This document shows positions 22,229 through 33,779 of a stretch of DNA of 64,000 bases, one piece after another (the first letter of the stretch is position 1; each line of letters opens with the position of its first letter). The translations under genes were made by a program, and so were the position numbers. Below the pieces are notes generated by a model. It saw only the letters and a program-made list of their open reading frames with translations, made no database searches and was not told the origin of the DNA. The DNA comes from Leptodactylus fallax (taxonomy: Eukaryota > Chordata > Amphibia > Anura > Leptodactylidae): positions 1,673,001 through 1,737,000 of the forward strand of contig CAMRHE010000351.1 of assembly GCA_947044405.1 (NCBI GenBank). Direction: 5' to 3'.

Positions 22229-23607
22229 GATATTATTTTATTATTGTTTATTTATATAGCACCATTAATTCCATGGTGCTTTACATTTGAGGGTTAACAT
22301 ACGGTACACAAGATGTACAAAACAGATAATACTAACAGTGACCAACTGGCACAGTGGAATACAGGGCCATGTCCGCAAGGGCTTACAATCTATGAGGGAA
22401 GAGGGATAGAGACAGAAGGTGGGGTAGAGGCTGTACAGGTGGTGGTGTGGTGACAGTAGTGTTATTGGAGGTTGTAGGCCTTCCTGAATAGGTGAGGGGA
22501 CAGGTTGTGGATGGCTTTGTGTGTCAGTGTTAGTAATTTGAACTCTATTCGCTGGGCAATGGGTAGCCAGTGAATGGATTGGCAAAGGGGAGCGGCCGAT
22601 GAAGAACGGGGGGAGAGGTGTATTAGGCGAGCAGCACAGTTTAAGGTGGACTGGAGGGGGGCAAGAGTATTTGCTCGGAGGCCATGGAGAAGGGTATTAC
22701 AGTAGTCTAGGTGGGAAATTATGAGGAAATGGACTAGCATCTTTGTAGTTTCAGGGGTGAGGAAAGAGCAGATTCGATGGATGTTCTTGAGTTGGAGGCG
22801 GCAGGAGGTGTTGAGGGTTTGAATATGCAGCATGAAGGATAGGTCAGAGTCTAAGGTTATCCTAAGGCAGCAAGCTTGTAGGACTGGGGTGAGTGTGGTT
22901 CCTTTAACATTGATAGATGGGTCAGATAGGGGGCGTGCAAGGAGGGGTGAAGATTATGAACTCCGTTTTCTCCATGTTGAGTTTGAGAAAGCGGAGGAGA
23001 GAAAAGAGGCTACGGCTGCTAGACATTCTGGGACTCTGGACAACAGAGAGGTAATGTCTGGTCCAGAGAAATATATTTGGGTGTCATCAGCATAGCAATG
23101 GTAACAGAAACCATGGGATTCTATGAGTTGGCCAAGGTCGAGGGTGTAGATGGAGAATAGGAGAGGTCCTAGGACGGAGCTTTGGGGGACACCTACAGAA
23201 AGAGGGTGTGGCGGGGAGGTGGTGTGTGAGTGGGAGACGCTGAATGTGCGGTTGGTGAGGTATGAGGAGATCCAGGAAAGGGCCAGGTCTGAGATGCCAA
23301 GGGAAGACAGCGTTTCTAACAGGAGGGAATGGTCGACTGTGTCGAAGGCAGTGGAGAGGTTGAGGAGGAGGACAGAGTAGTGACACTTGGCTTTGGCAGT
23401 TAGAAGGTCATTAGTGACCTTGGTTAGAGCAGTTTCTGTGGAGTGATGGGGTCTGAAGCCTGACTGTAGTCTGTTAAAGAGCACATTGGACGAGAGATAG
23501 GAGGATAGTTCGGAGTGGACGTGTTGCTCTCCAGCAGTTTAGAGGCGTATGGGAGCAGTGAGATGGGGTGGTAGTTGGCTGGAGAGGACGGGTCGAGGGA
23601 GGGTCGA
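22229..23607 (-). pseudogene. L2-clade LINE fragment: ORF2 reverse transcriptase and 3' end
   Basis: The minus strand encodes the second half of an L2-type LINE ORF2. Reading 5' to 3': [67 protein letters not shown], then [10 protein letters not shown], which carries the catalytic Asp pair. Then, in other frames, come LVHFLIISHLDYCNTLLHGL and IHWLPIAQRIEFKLL. Frames shift near 23490 and 22960, so it is dead. Endonuclease and 5' parts are missing. The 3' end (ATTTATATAGCACCATTAATTCCATGG on the plus strand) is typical of L2 tails. A shorter copy lies at 33507-33775. Confidence 0.92.
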
Positions 23608-23655
23608 GATATACAGATAGATATGAGATAGGATGATAGACAGATAGATAGATGC
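23604..23655. repeat. (GATA)n-like tract
   Basis: ATACAGATAGATATGAGATAGGATGATAGACAGATAGATAGAT, directly beyond the 5'-truncated edge of the L2 fragment. Confidence 0.85.
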
Positions 23656-24966
23656 CATTTGTGATGGTATGTCCATTCTTTGACCAACAATGACATACCT
23701 GACATTACCAGGAATATTTCGATGTTCCGCAGGCTATTATATGTTATTTGTATACACCACCTGGCTCTTACATAATAATTACATATTGTGATTTCCCATG
23801 CTTGTTAGTACAGGAGGTCAATGATGGCGGTTAATTGGGAAGGTAAGTGATTGCGACAGCGACAATCTGGAATGACTGCAGGGCGTATGGTGAGGTTAAA
23901 AGGCAATCAACAAGATGAAGGTTATCAGGACATCAGGGAGAAAGCTGATTGATGGCTCCTGAGCCATGCCGGTTCATACCCTAAATCCAGTTCATTGTGC
24001 AACCCATATAAATGCACCAGGTCACTGTAAAGTCTAAGTCTTCCTAAACGTTGCATGGTACAACATGGTGGCTCAGTGTTTGCAACAATGGAACCCTGTT
24101 TGGATTCCTGACAAAAACATCTGTATAGTGTTTGCATGTTGTGATGGTTTCCTCCAGGAACTCAACTTCATAGGCAAAAAGATGAAGTTCATTGGCCCCA
24201 AAGCAAAAATTATAATAAGGCCCCAGCCTATTATGTGCCATGTATAATACTGGTGTCTTGTCATATGGCAAAGGACCTTTGGGGCCCCTCAGGGGGCTAG
24301 GCTCTAGGGTGACTGCTACCTCTGCACTCCCTATAGCTATGACCCTGGAAATGTGAATTTGCTTCCTATTGGTGATTAAGATCACTGGGGGTACAGCCTT
24401 GTAGAATATGGTGCATGAATAGGAAATAAAAAAAATTGAGTGAATACTGGGGCTGCGGAGCAATTTCAATGATTTCATAAAGAATAGTGCAGAGAGAGGT
24501 CGGTGTATGCTTCAAAAAGTAAGTGGGTGACTGAGTGACTAAAAGCAGCTTTCCATACTTGGCCATATTACCTTGAAATTTCCTGTAATTCTGGATACAA
24601 ATTGCTGCTCTAATAAGTGAAATACAATGCAGAGTAAAAAACTTAAATATTCAGGAGCAAAAAAAAAAAATATTATTTCCACATAGTAGACCAACTTGCA
24701 TATTCATTGTACGTTCTTTTTTTTTAATGAATCTACGTTTCTGTCCTGCGTGTATTAGAATATGAGTATGAGCCTTATAGCATATCCATTATTAATAACA
24801 TAAATGTTAATTTTGTGTTTTAATGATTCATGCTCCGGGAGACAAAATTATTAGACTCGCTGGTTGATAATGTCAAAGAAATTTTACAGAAGAGTTTATT
24901 GGAATTTAACTATTAGATGTGCCACAAGATTTACAAACATCTCTTTAATTCATATAGCATTCATAA
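23656..24966. other. Unassigned stretch
   Basis: No gene recognised. At 24245-24350 GGGGCCCCTCAGGGGGCTAGG and CTATAGCTATGACCCTGG look like the right half of a repeat also seen near 21004, 44963 and 56930 (GGGCATAGCTATAGG type). Confidence 0.4.
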
Positions 24967-24967
24967 C

Positions 24968-25235
24968 TTAAAGGGGTTTTCCAGAACTCGGATAGTGATG
25001 ACCTATCCTTAGGATAGGTCATCAATATCAAATAGGTATGGGTCCGTCATCCGGGATCCTACCGATCAGCAGTTTGAAGAGGCCGCAGCTTTTGGACGAG
25101 TGTTGCAGCCTCTTGACCACATATGAAACATATTACCGTATAGTATACTGTAGCTGTGCTTGGTATTGCATTTGCAAGTCAGTCCCTTTCAGTAAAATGG
25201 GACTGAAGTACAAACAGGCCATGTGAATCATGAAT
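24968..25235. mobile_element. T2-like MITE, right end missing
   Basis: TTAAAGGGGTTTTCCAGAACTCGG, then GATGACCTATCCTTAGGATAGGTCATCAATATC, a perfect short palindrome characteristic of this group, then TCCTACCGATCAGC. No right terminus was found. Confidence 0.7.
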
Positions 25236-25422
25236 GTGATGTCAAAGACACGTAAAGAGCAATTGGTACTCAAAGTAGTTGTCTCCCCTCTCCCCATTCA
25301 AAAATGCATGTATGTTCAGATGAGCTGAGCATGCATGTGTATAGAGGTGGGGTTGGCTTATGTGTATTGCCAGTCTACTAAGGGTTGTCTTACCAAAACC
25401 TCTGAAAACAGGGTGCGCTGCT

Positions 25423-25735
25423 CTTAAAGGTGCCGTGAGACATTTTTTGTTAATGTTTTGCAGTGCTGCTGAAGGGGCAATGAACATAAAAAAACTTTAC
25501 TCACCTCTCCCTGTTTCTCTATTTCCTAGGGGGACAGGTCCTGTGTTATGTTTACAGGCTCCTAGCTGTTTGGTGCGCGGTGACCACTGTAACAGTGACC
25601 TCTCCACAAATGGGATGTCACGACCGTCATGCGTCTTTTGTGAAGAGATCACCGCTGAGACCAGTGATTGGCTGTGATAGGTCACCTACCACTAATACGA
25701 TGTCACTGCTGACCTCAGTGGTGGGACCTGTACAG
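25423..25735. mobile_element. Decayed module-bearing MITE
   Basis: TTAAAGGTGCCGTGAGAC at the left, followed by TACTCACCTCTCCCTG and CCTAGGGGGACAGG, the ACTCACCT phrase shared with several elements here. CTCAGTGGTGGGACC marks the right part. Boundaries are uncertain. Confidence 0.45.
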
Positions 25736-25887
25736 TGAAGACTGGACCTCTCGCTACTGGATACCTAGGACTGGGGAAAGGTAGTACTACATTCCCTACA
25801 GCCATACACTTGTACAGAAGACTGGTAGTATTACATTCTCCCTGCAGTGGTAAACAGTACCTTACCCTGGAGAAATCAGCTGTCCAG

Positions 25888-26275
25888 GATGCAAGAATCT
25901 CTCACATTGAGGAGAGCACCAGTGAAGGTGTGTAGAGATTTTAATTGCCTTTTGCCCTCTACTTAGCATCTACATATCACAAGGCATTATGGGAAAGGAG
26001 CTGGGGAGCTCATGCGCCCTCTATTGGATGTAACAGATCCTCAATTTGCTTTTGACTCACTGAGCCTTGAGACAGCAAAAGGGATCTTAGCCAAGCCAAT
26101 TTCACTTATCTGCATACAGCGCTCTTTCCGGATTGTTGTCCTTCATCAGTACAGAGCAAAGTGAATTGGCTGGCTTAGTGGGAGGCAATGAGTGGGTTAG
26201 GGACAAGAATCTCTCACATTGAGGAGAGCACCAGTGAAGGTGTGTAGAGATTTTAATTGCCTTTTGCCCTCTACA
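25888..26275 (-). mobile_element. Hammerhead-ribozyme retroelement unit with 72-bp direct repeats
   Basis: A 72-base segment (AAGAATCTCTCACATTGAGG through GCCCTCTAC) occurs identically at about 25892-25963 and 26204-26275. Between the two is about 240 bases with a hammerhead-type core on the minus strand (26109-26155). This is what a tandem array of a roughly 312-bp unit looks like when one full copy and part of the next remain. It is homologous to 50857-51337. Hammerheads in tandem or paired terminal repeats are known from Penelope-like elements and retrozymes. No protein is encoded. Confidence 0.75.
26109..26155 (-). ncRNA. Hammerhead ribozyme, slightly decayed
   Basis: Minus strand: stem I TCTGTA / TGCAGA (five canonical pairs and one G-U), core CTGATGA, stem II AGGA-CAACAA-TCCG with its closing pair lost (A opposite G), core GAAA, stem III AGAGC/GCTGT with one G-G mismatch, cleavage position after GTA. 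All catalytic core bases are present. The defects in stems II and III may reduce or abolish activity. Same 47-nt length as the copy at 51156. Confidence 0.75.
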
Positions 26276-28215
26276 ATTACCCTAGACAATGTTCGGGCCA
26301 GGAGACCCGAACAATGGAGAGCTGGACCGCTAAGACAGCAGTTACCCACAGACACCTGCGGACCCCATAAACTATAATAGGGTCTGCTGGGTTTCTGCCG
26401 TTTTTATACTAAAACCGGCAGAGAGTAAAGTCCTCCATGCAGGACTTTTCTCTCCGCCAATTTTCGACAGTTTCTCCAACAGAAACTCTGGTGCAGATGT
26501 GAATCTAGCCTTACTGAGATCTGCTAGTGATGGAGTATGTACTCTTTCAATGATCCCTGTTGATTTAGTGTATGTACAGGGCATACTCTTATGACTTCTA
26601 GGAAGTATGATCGTGACAGCTTGTTCAATTAGGGGTGTGTCTGTCAGCAAAGTGCTGACTGATTCTAGTAGTAACCAACCAGAATTGTAAATTCAATTTT
26701 TACGAGTCTAAACTACTCTTCAAAACATGATATAGCTCAGAGTCTAGTACAGAATATATAAAATGAACTATTTCTTCTCGCCCAAAAATTAAAGTTGGTA
26801 CAGCCTCCGCCTTTTCATCCCAGCGGCAGTCTAATTGCTTCTCTTCTCAGTCTTCTACTTCTGAGACTTATGAGATTTACACCCCGGAGATGGTCTAAAG
26901 GGATTCTTTTTTAATTTTTTTTTTCTATTGATGTTCCCTAGCGGACACATATGTTGCCTGCATCGGGATGAACTAGAAATCGATCCAGTTTAGAACGATA
27001 TATCCTATAAAGGTATTTACCAAAGCCATTATGTGTATTGCTGCAGTCTATCTCCATGTGCTTGTAATGATCCCAGGCTCCATGGTGTGCATTTTAATGA
27101 CTCCTACGTCTCTAACATTTACATTTCTTTACTTCTAGCAAATGGGTCTGCAGAGACTCTTGGCTAAGATTACCAAATAATAATGATGTGATGTATTGCA
27201 CGTAGCCTTCTACACCCAATAGATTCAGAATAACTTTTCCATATTTAGATCTATTCTATCCATCCAATATAATCACAGGACAGTTCTGTTATCATAGGGA
27301 CTTATTGTGGGCTGCAAGCTGGGCACATGTAAATGCGCCTGTATTATGGGACCATGAGGGGGTGTCATGACAAAGAATAATGACATGAATGTGCAAAGTA
27401 TATGTAAGCAGATCTCTAGAGAATAAGCAATGCTTCCTGAGAGTGCCTATATTTAGGGCTGTTCATTCATCACTAAAGGTTAGGTAATACAACAAGTTCT
27501 TCTAACTTATTCCTCTAAAAGGAGTGTAATCTGTGTCAAACTGAGATGCCTAGGGCACCCATTCTCAAAATCTTAAAGGGTGCATGCTGGGTAATCTGTT
27601 CTCTGACTATATAAGTCTTCGTACACAGTGTCTTATCAGTTTTCTGCTACTAATAGTCCCATTATGGCTGCAGCACATTTTGCATTTCTCTCTAAGGCAG
27701 GGGACATGTACAATATAGAGCAGTCTGCCCCCTATCCATTATTATTACTTCTGGTTTCTTAACATGTAGTTCTGCCAGGAGTCACTGTAAAATAGCAAAC
27801 AAATAGCTGAGAAGATCCCAAGTGACCATAATATAGGAGATCCAGGGACACTGGACTGCAAATCTAAGTTATGATGCATCTAAAAGGATCCCTGACACAG
27901 AAAAAAGAGAAATCTGAGCACAATAAGGTAAGCTGCCTGTTGTCTATGACTAATATCTCATCAGCAATAACACAAGCAGCTACTCAGAAGTATATAGATG
28001 TACATACACTCACTGTGAGCTGTAAGAAGCTGCAGATTCCTCTCTGTGCAGTGTAGACCCCGGGAGCACAGAGCAGCAAAACTGTGAGTAAGCATGTTGA
28101 GGTTGTGATGAGAGACCTGCCCACCCTTCATGTCCTGTGTCTTGTCTTTAAGTTTGTTGATTTCTAAAAATGGATCTTTCCTAGTACCAAAGTTGAGTCT
28201 AGAATAAAGTGGTTT
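26276..28215. other. Mostly unassigned stretch
   Basis: At 26360-26514 a partial MITE (AAAGTCCTCCATGCAGGACTTTTC hairpin, right end GCAGATGTGAATCTAGCCTTA). The rest, to 28215, shows no recognisable gene, repeat or RNA. Confidence 0.4.
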
Positions 28216-30276
28216 AAATCAGGTATGTTGTGGGAAGTTTAGGTGCCGCTGCCTCGGCTTGAGGAGTGTTAGTTGTGTGATCTGGCAGCCCACCACAACT
28301 AACACACTCGGAGTCTCTGCATTGTCAGGTGTTGCATTGTTGAAGAAGAGGATAACTATGCCTCTCCTATATGCAACCCTAACCCACCTGGTCTGATGTG
28401 GATACAGCAGGTGGTGCCTCATACTAACAATGAACACAGGCACCACGGCCTACTAGATCCACTGCATACCAGGCAGCACCTGATTTTATCCACTCTCTTC
28501 CAGCATCTACCCTAGTACCAGGGACTGGATAGCAGATATGGAAGGGAGACACCTAGTGGCAGGAACTTTAGTGAGGTTTTCAGGCAGAAAACAGCAACAT
28601 CTTTAAATAAAGTCCATTACATTTTGGTGCAAAATTGCATGAGACTAAGTTATCTGAAACGTGACCATTTAAAACTGCACTAAACACATTGGGGACAATG
28701 TCCATTTTTCATGCTGGTCTTAATCCATTTGTGCGTTAGTGCAAGATGTGCCATTAATATGTTTTGGCCACTTAGTCATTATGGCATAACACTGGGAGGT
28801 CCCATTTCTGGAGTAACTCCCAATGCAATGAAATGAGAATGCAGTACAGTACCTAAGTGAATAATTTGTAGGAGGACATGGAGGGGTGTCAGATAATGGA
28901 AGTCATTGTAAGGGCAAATAAGATTTCACTGTTGCATTCCTTTCTTCGCTGCGGTTTTGCTTGTGATCTCATTGACTATGTCTTGTGATAATGGATGCAG
29001 GCAGGGGCGATGCAGTCACTACATTGCACCTGCTGCTCCCATGCCGTTGCAGAGACTAGAGACAACCCCAGTTGACAGCAGGGAGCTATTCCCTATATTT
29101 TATTCATTTTTGTGTATTTTCCTATATTGGCCACAAGAAAAGAGCCTCTTTTGGTCCTCGGAAGGTTGTAAGTCATGCCTCTGTTAGAGTCTAAGTCAGT
29201 ACACCTCCAGCGTGCAGTGTGACTACAAGGTCCACGTCCCTGCAGCATTGGACTAAGTGCAGCCATTCTTTATCTCATGATTGACTAATACATAGGAAAT
29301 TCCAAATCGCTCTTAAAGACGACCTCTTTAGATATAACATTCTTTACATGGCTTTTGCTGAACCTTTAGCTATGCCGTGGATAGAATCTTATTTCCTCTA
29401 ATGATGACATTGTATTCCCTGCAGCCGTCTGATGAAAACTTCTCCGTAGATATATTTGTATTGAGATGGAATAAGGTGCCGCTATCTCAGTGTGATCTCC
29501 ATGAACTCGGTTATTGTTTTCTCATAAATCCAATCCTTCAATTGCCTCTAGTAATTGTAGAATACAGCTTGGAATTCTTCTGGCTTTCATGCTGCGCTGT
29601 TTGTGACCTGCTGATTATATAATTACTACATTGTACGTTAACGCTCTGTATTTATATCACTTTTAGTAATACACATCCTTATAATGTGCCATAGTCTTTC
29701 CTTTATGAGAATTTACTTGGTTAGCTATAGTCAGGGGCAAGCATAGAGGACCATGGGCCACATTGCAAGGACAAAATGGTGCCCCCTACGGGTGCTGGTT
29801 TGTGTCACCTTGCTATCCTGGTAACAGGACGATGGGGAGTCTGGTGTTTGTTGATCGTCATACCAAGATCAGAAAAGACCTAGGGCCCTTACAGATTCCC
29901 TGAGGAGTGGGAGCCTTGTGTGAGTTCACACTACACGTAGAGAAAAAGGATGGGGAAACCTGATTGTGCCCCCTTTCGCTGTGGACCTCATAGCAGCCTC
30001 CTTGACTGCCGAAATGTTATGTATCCCCCCTACCCTACATCCCTATACAAAACTGCAACATATCAGGGTTAATTTATTACAGAAAACCTTTCACCATGTC
30101 GCTCAAATCCAACCCAGGACCGCCCACCTGACAGTAGAGAGCACAATTATGCTAAAACTAACAGCACTAATTGCTCAGGACAGTGGGGGTTAGAGAGAAA
30201 ATTCCTACTGTTGGATTGGTGAATTGGTGAAGGTGGTGAAAGGTCCTTTTTAAGACCAACACCTTATACTCTGGTC
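28216..30276. other. Unassigned stretch
   Basis: Non-repetitive by eye. Open frames at 28957-29187 and 29377-29622 show no domain. GTCAGGGGCAAGCATAG at about 29729 may start a degraded hAT-like repeat. Confidence 0.4.
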
Positions 30277-31195
30277 TTAAAGGGATTATCCACTTTCAGA
30301 CCAATATTGAGAGCCAAATGTTATTGTTTGTATAATAAAAAGTTATACAATTTTCCAATATACATTCTGTATCAATTCCTCACGGTCTTCTAGATCTCTG
30401 CTTGCTGTCATTTATTTTGCTTACTGCCAGTGGATAAAAATCAGTCCATGGTCATGTGATATACAGTCCATGGTCATGTGATGGACACACAGGTGCACAG
30501 CTCGTTACAGTCACAGCACAGTAATCAGACTGGTAATGAGCTGTGCACCTGTGTTCATCACATGGCCATGGACCGTATATTACATGGCCATGGACCGTAT
30601 ATTACATGACCATGGACCATATATCACATGACCATGGATCGTACATTACATGACTATGAACCATACATCACATGACTATGGACCATATATTATATGACCA
30701 TGGACCATACATCACATGACCATGGACCGTATATTACATGACCATGGACCATACATCACATGACTATGGATCGTACATTACATGACCATGAACCATACAT
30801 CACATGACCATGGACCGTATATTACATGACCATGGACCATACATCACATGACCATGGACCGTATATTACATGACCATGGACCATACATCACATGACTATG
30901 GATCGTACATTACATGACCATGAACCATACATCACATGACCATGGACTGCATATTACGTGACCATGGACTGTATATTACATGACCATGAACCATACATCA
31001 CATGACCATCGACTGCATATTACATGATCATGGACTGATTTTTATCCACTGGGAGTAAGCAGAATGAATGACAACAAGCAGAGATCTAGAAAACCATGAG
31101 GAATTGATACGGAAAGTAAATTGGAGAATCGCACAACTTTTTATTATACAACATTTATCTCTCAATATTGGTCTGAAAGTGGACAACCCCTTTAA
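30277..31195. mobile_element. TTAA foldback element, 919 bp, with internal minisatellite
   Basis: TTAA (30277-30280 and 31192-31195) flanks inverted repeats of about 175 bases: AGGGATTATCCACTTTCAGACC at the left, GGTCTGAAAGTGGACAACCCCT at the right, pairing on through CCAGTGGATAAAAATCAGTCCATG. Between the arms lies a 22-bp array. The termini and TTAA put it with the T2-like MITEs. The element has grown by expansion of its own centre. Confidence 0.88.
30441..31030. repeat. 22-bp minisatellite, about 27 copies
   Basis: Unit about ACATGACCATGGACCGTATATT, period 22 (ACATG at 30604, 30626, 30648), alternating GTATATTAC and ATACATCAC versions. The unit CATGGAC/GTCCATG is also the innermost part of each arm, so the array probably arose from the hairpin centre. 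Confidence 0.92.
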
Positions 31196-31199
31196 TTAC

Positions 31200-31730
31200 T
31201 TTTTGCCTTGCTAGAAGATGCACCAGAATTGTCAAGGGTCTCCGACCTCTTAATAATTCAGGCACATTGAAGGAGGTCCTGAAATTGAAACCTACATTAG
31301 TCTGCAAATGGTGTAGGATTCAGCTATAACTTGCACCAATTTTATGGTATAAGTTATAATGTGTCAGACACAATTTTTGCACAAAAGACAAGCTTATGCA
31401 ACTTTATGCCTATGCATTATTTTTCATGCCATGTTTGCCAGAAAAAAATGGGTCTCCAAGGCATTATAAATTGTCTCCACCATACCACATTTGCATCAAA
31501 TGACATACTCAGATCTGCTACATATTTATGAGGCAATGAGGAAAATGTGTTCGAAATGTGGATCAATTTTAGGTAAAATTTTTCTAGGTATTTTTGTATT
31601 TATTGTAAATTTTTAAGTATTTTGTATTTATTATTTTTTGTGCCCTTCTGCCTGGTTATCAAAATGGGTATAACTAAGTGGAACATAAGGTAAGCCGACC
31701 AATAACTGGTGTAAAGTTATGGAAGAGTGA
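31200..31730. other. Unassigned stretch
   Basis: No feature recognised. Confidence 0.4.
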
Positions 31731-31734
31731 AGAA

Positions 31735-31830
31735 ATCAGGCGATACCTTTTAGAGGCTAACTGAGTATATTTGATAAGTAAGCTTTCAAGAGTCTAGCTC
31801 TCTTCTTCAGACATGGTGTTATACAAGAAC
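31735..31830. repeat. Repeat: AATCAGGCGATACCTTTTAGAGG family
   Basis: AAATCAGGCGATACCTTTTAGAGGCTAACTGAGTATATTTGATAAGTAAGCTTTCAAGAGTCTAGCTCTCTTCTTCAG, nearly identical to one arm of the foldback at 41362-41530. Non-coding. Probably the end of a dispersed retroelement, family unknown to me. Confidence 0.7.
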
Positions 31831-32798
31831 TGAAAATTCACAGATTTTTTATATACCCTATACACATGGTCCTTAAAAAAACCAAAACAAAATGCAATCT
31901 AAGTAGAGAAGTTATTTACAACCGGTCAAAAAACAATCTGGAAAGTTGTGGTGCGTGACAGAGGGATCTGTTATCTGTTTGCTATCAGGAGGTGATTTGT
32001 GACCCTCACAGTTCATACATAGTGTGACATGAAGCTGTCATGAATATTAAGTCCAAATTGCAGAGTTTGAAATTTTTGCATAAACTTGTACTCCCATTGT
32101 TTCCTCTCCTCCTGCGTCTTAAAATGTCCCATTAAAACCACAACCCGCAAATCTTCAGTAGAGTGGTTTTCTCCGGAGAAATGTGCGGCCACCAAGTTTA
32201 TCACCCAGCACGGGCCTGGGGTAAGTCTACAAGGTCTAGATATACTATATATAATCCAGGATAAATTTAGATCCCCCCATTCTAAGTAACTCATTCTATA
32301 GTCTTGTAGCTTCTTTCTTTTCGGATGATATGGCATCTCTTACAAACAACATTAAGGCACATCTACTTTCTTTTTATTGCATTTTTTTTTTTAATTTTGG
32401 CTCTTGAACAAAAATAAATTGTCACGTTCTTCTTCTTCACTGTCCTCGGCATCGCTATTTTATATCTCGTAAAATGTGTAACAGGCCTAAGGCACAGCTA
32501 TGCGGGAAATAAAAGAAGTTTTCTGCCGTCTACTTTTCCTCTCTATCATAAGTAAAACAGAATTGTAAAGGTTAAAATTTGTCAAAAAGTTGCATATTTT
32601 CAGTTCTTTCTGCAGTTTTACCTGCTGCTGACGGACCTGTAATTCTAAGTATATATTTGTGTTTGGTTCTTCCACTACATAACAGTATAATACTGTGAAT
32701 TAATGGTGGATAGGACAGATTTATTAGGCCTACAGCTTTCTTGTGTTTGGTGGTAATCTAAGCCCCATCTCATGGGGTATTCTGTGTACCTGTTTTCT
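31831..32798. other. Unassigned stretch
   Basis: The open frame at 32013-32336 (minus) contains YHPKRKKLQDYRMSYLEWGD and continues ICLEWG-like text. It resembles the degraded C-terminal part of a LINE, perhaps of the same element as the repeat just upstream. I could not confirm this, and no catalytic motif is present. Confidence 0.35.
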
Positions 32799-32799
32799 A

Positions 32800-33343
32800 A
32801 GGGTATCAATTGATGATCTGTTCTTCGGATAGTTTAGTTATTGAAGATCGGTGGGGGTCAGACACACAAACCCTCTGCCGATCACGGCAGCATTCAGAAG
32901 GGTACTGCGCCCTCTATACATATAACCAACTTTACATTTTACAGTGATTGCGCTTGGTATCTCAGCTCAACTCCATTTACTTGAATGAGGATGAGCTTTG
33001 AACGGACCATGTGGAAAGTGACTATAGTGATAGGTCATCAGGAATAGGTCATCAATTGATAAGCCCACAAAAAGGAATTGTCCACTACTTTACTATTAAT
33101 GACCTACCCACAAAATAGGTCATCAGTATCACATTGGTAGGGGTTCAGCTCCTGGCACTTGAAGTAAATGGGACTGATACACAGTGTACAGAGCAGTACA
33201 GTATAGTTCTGTATAATATGACTCTGGCAAGCACCTGATGGTTGGAGGTGTCCAGAGTCAGACTCCCACAGATCTGATATTGATGATGACCCATCCTAAG
33301 TATCAATGATCCATAGTAAAGTTTTGGGCATCCCCTTGAAGGA
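32800..33343. mobile_element. Two adjacent T2-like MITEs
   Basis: The first (about 32800-33068) has arms TATCAATTGATGATCTG and GGTCATCAATTGATA. The second (about 33073-33343) starts AAAGGAATTGTCCACTAC, ends TTTGGGCATCCCCTTGAAGG and has ACCTACCCACAAAATAGGTCATCAGTATC near its left end. TTAA sites are eroded. Confidence 0.6.
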
Positions 33344-33506
33344 GTTTCATTAAGTTAACACCCAGAGTCTCACTGGGGCGTATTTATCAATAGGAGTCCA
33401 ACACTTTTCTGTCTACATTTGCACCAAACTTTATGGCTTACAGCATTTACGACATATTTATGAACAGTGTGCACCAGAAAGAACATAAAAAAACAAGTGG
33501 CTTGAC

Positions 33507-33775
33507 ACTGTTATTATTATTATTATTATTATTATTGTTTATTTATATAGCACCATTAATTCCATGGTGCTTTACATTTGCAGATTTACATACGGTACAC
33601 CAGATATACAAAACAGATAATACTAACAGAGACCAACTGGTACAGTGGGATAGAGGGCCCTGCCCGCAAGGGCTTACAATCTATGAGGGAAGAGGGATAG
33701 AGACAGAAGGTGGGGTAGAGGCTGCTCAGGTGGTGGTGTGGTGACAGTAGCGTTATTGGCGGTTGTAGGCTTTCT
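33507..33775 (-). mobile_element. L2 LINE 3' end fragment, preceded by (ATT)n
   Basis: Starts with about 34 bases of ATT repeat, then ATTTATATAGCACCATTAATTCCATGGTGC, very similar to 22240-22490. It holds only the 3' end and the last codons of ORF2 on the minus strand, a typical 5'-truncated insertion. Confidence 0.88.
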
Positions 33776-33779
33776 TCAA

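Noticed and set aside
25888..26275. 72-bp direct repeats as short LTRs of an ordinary LTR retrotransposon
   Set aside because: They lack TG...CA ends and a primer binding site, and the hammerhead core fits a Penelope/retrozyme-type unit better.
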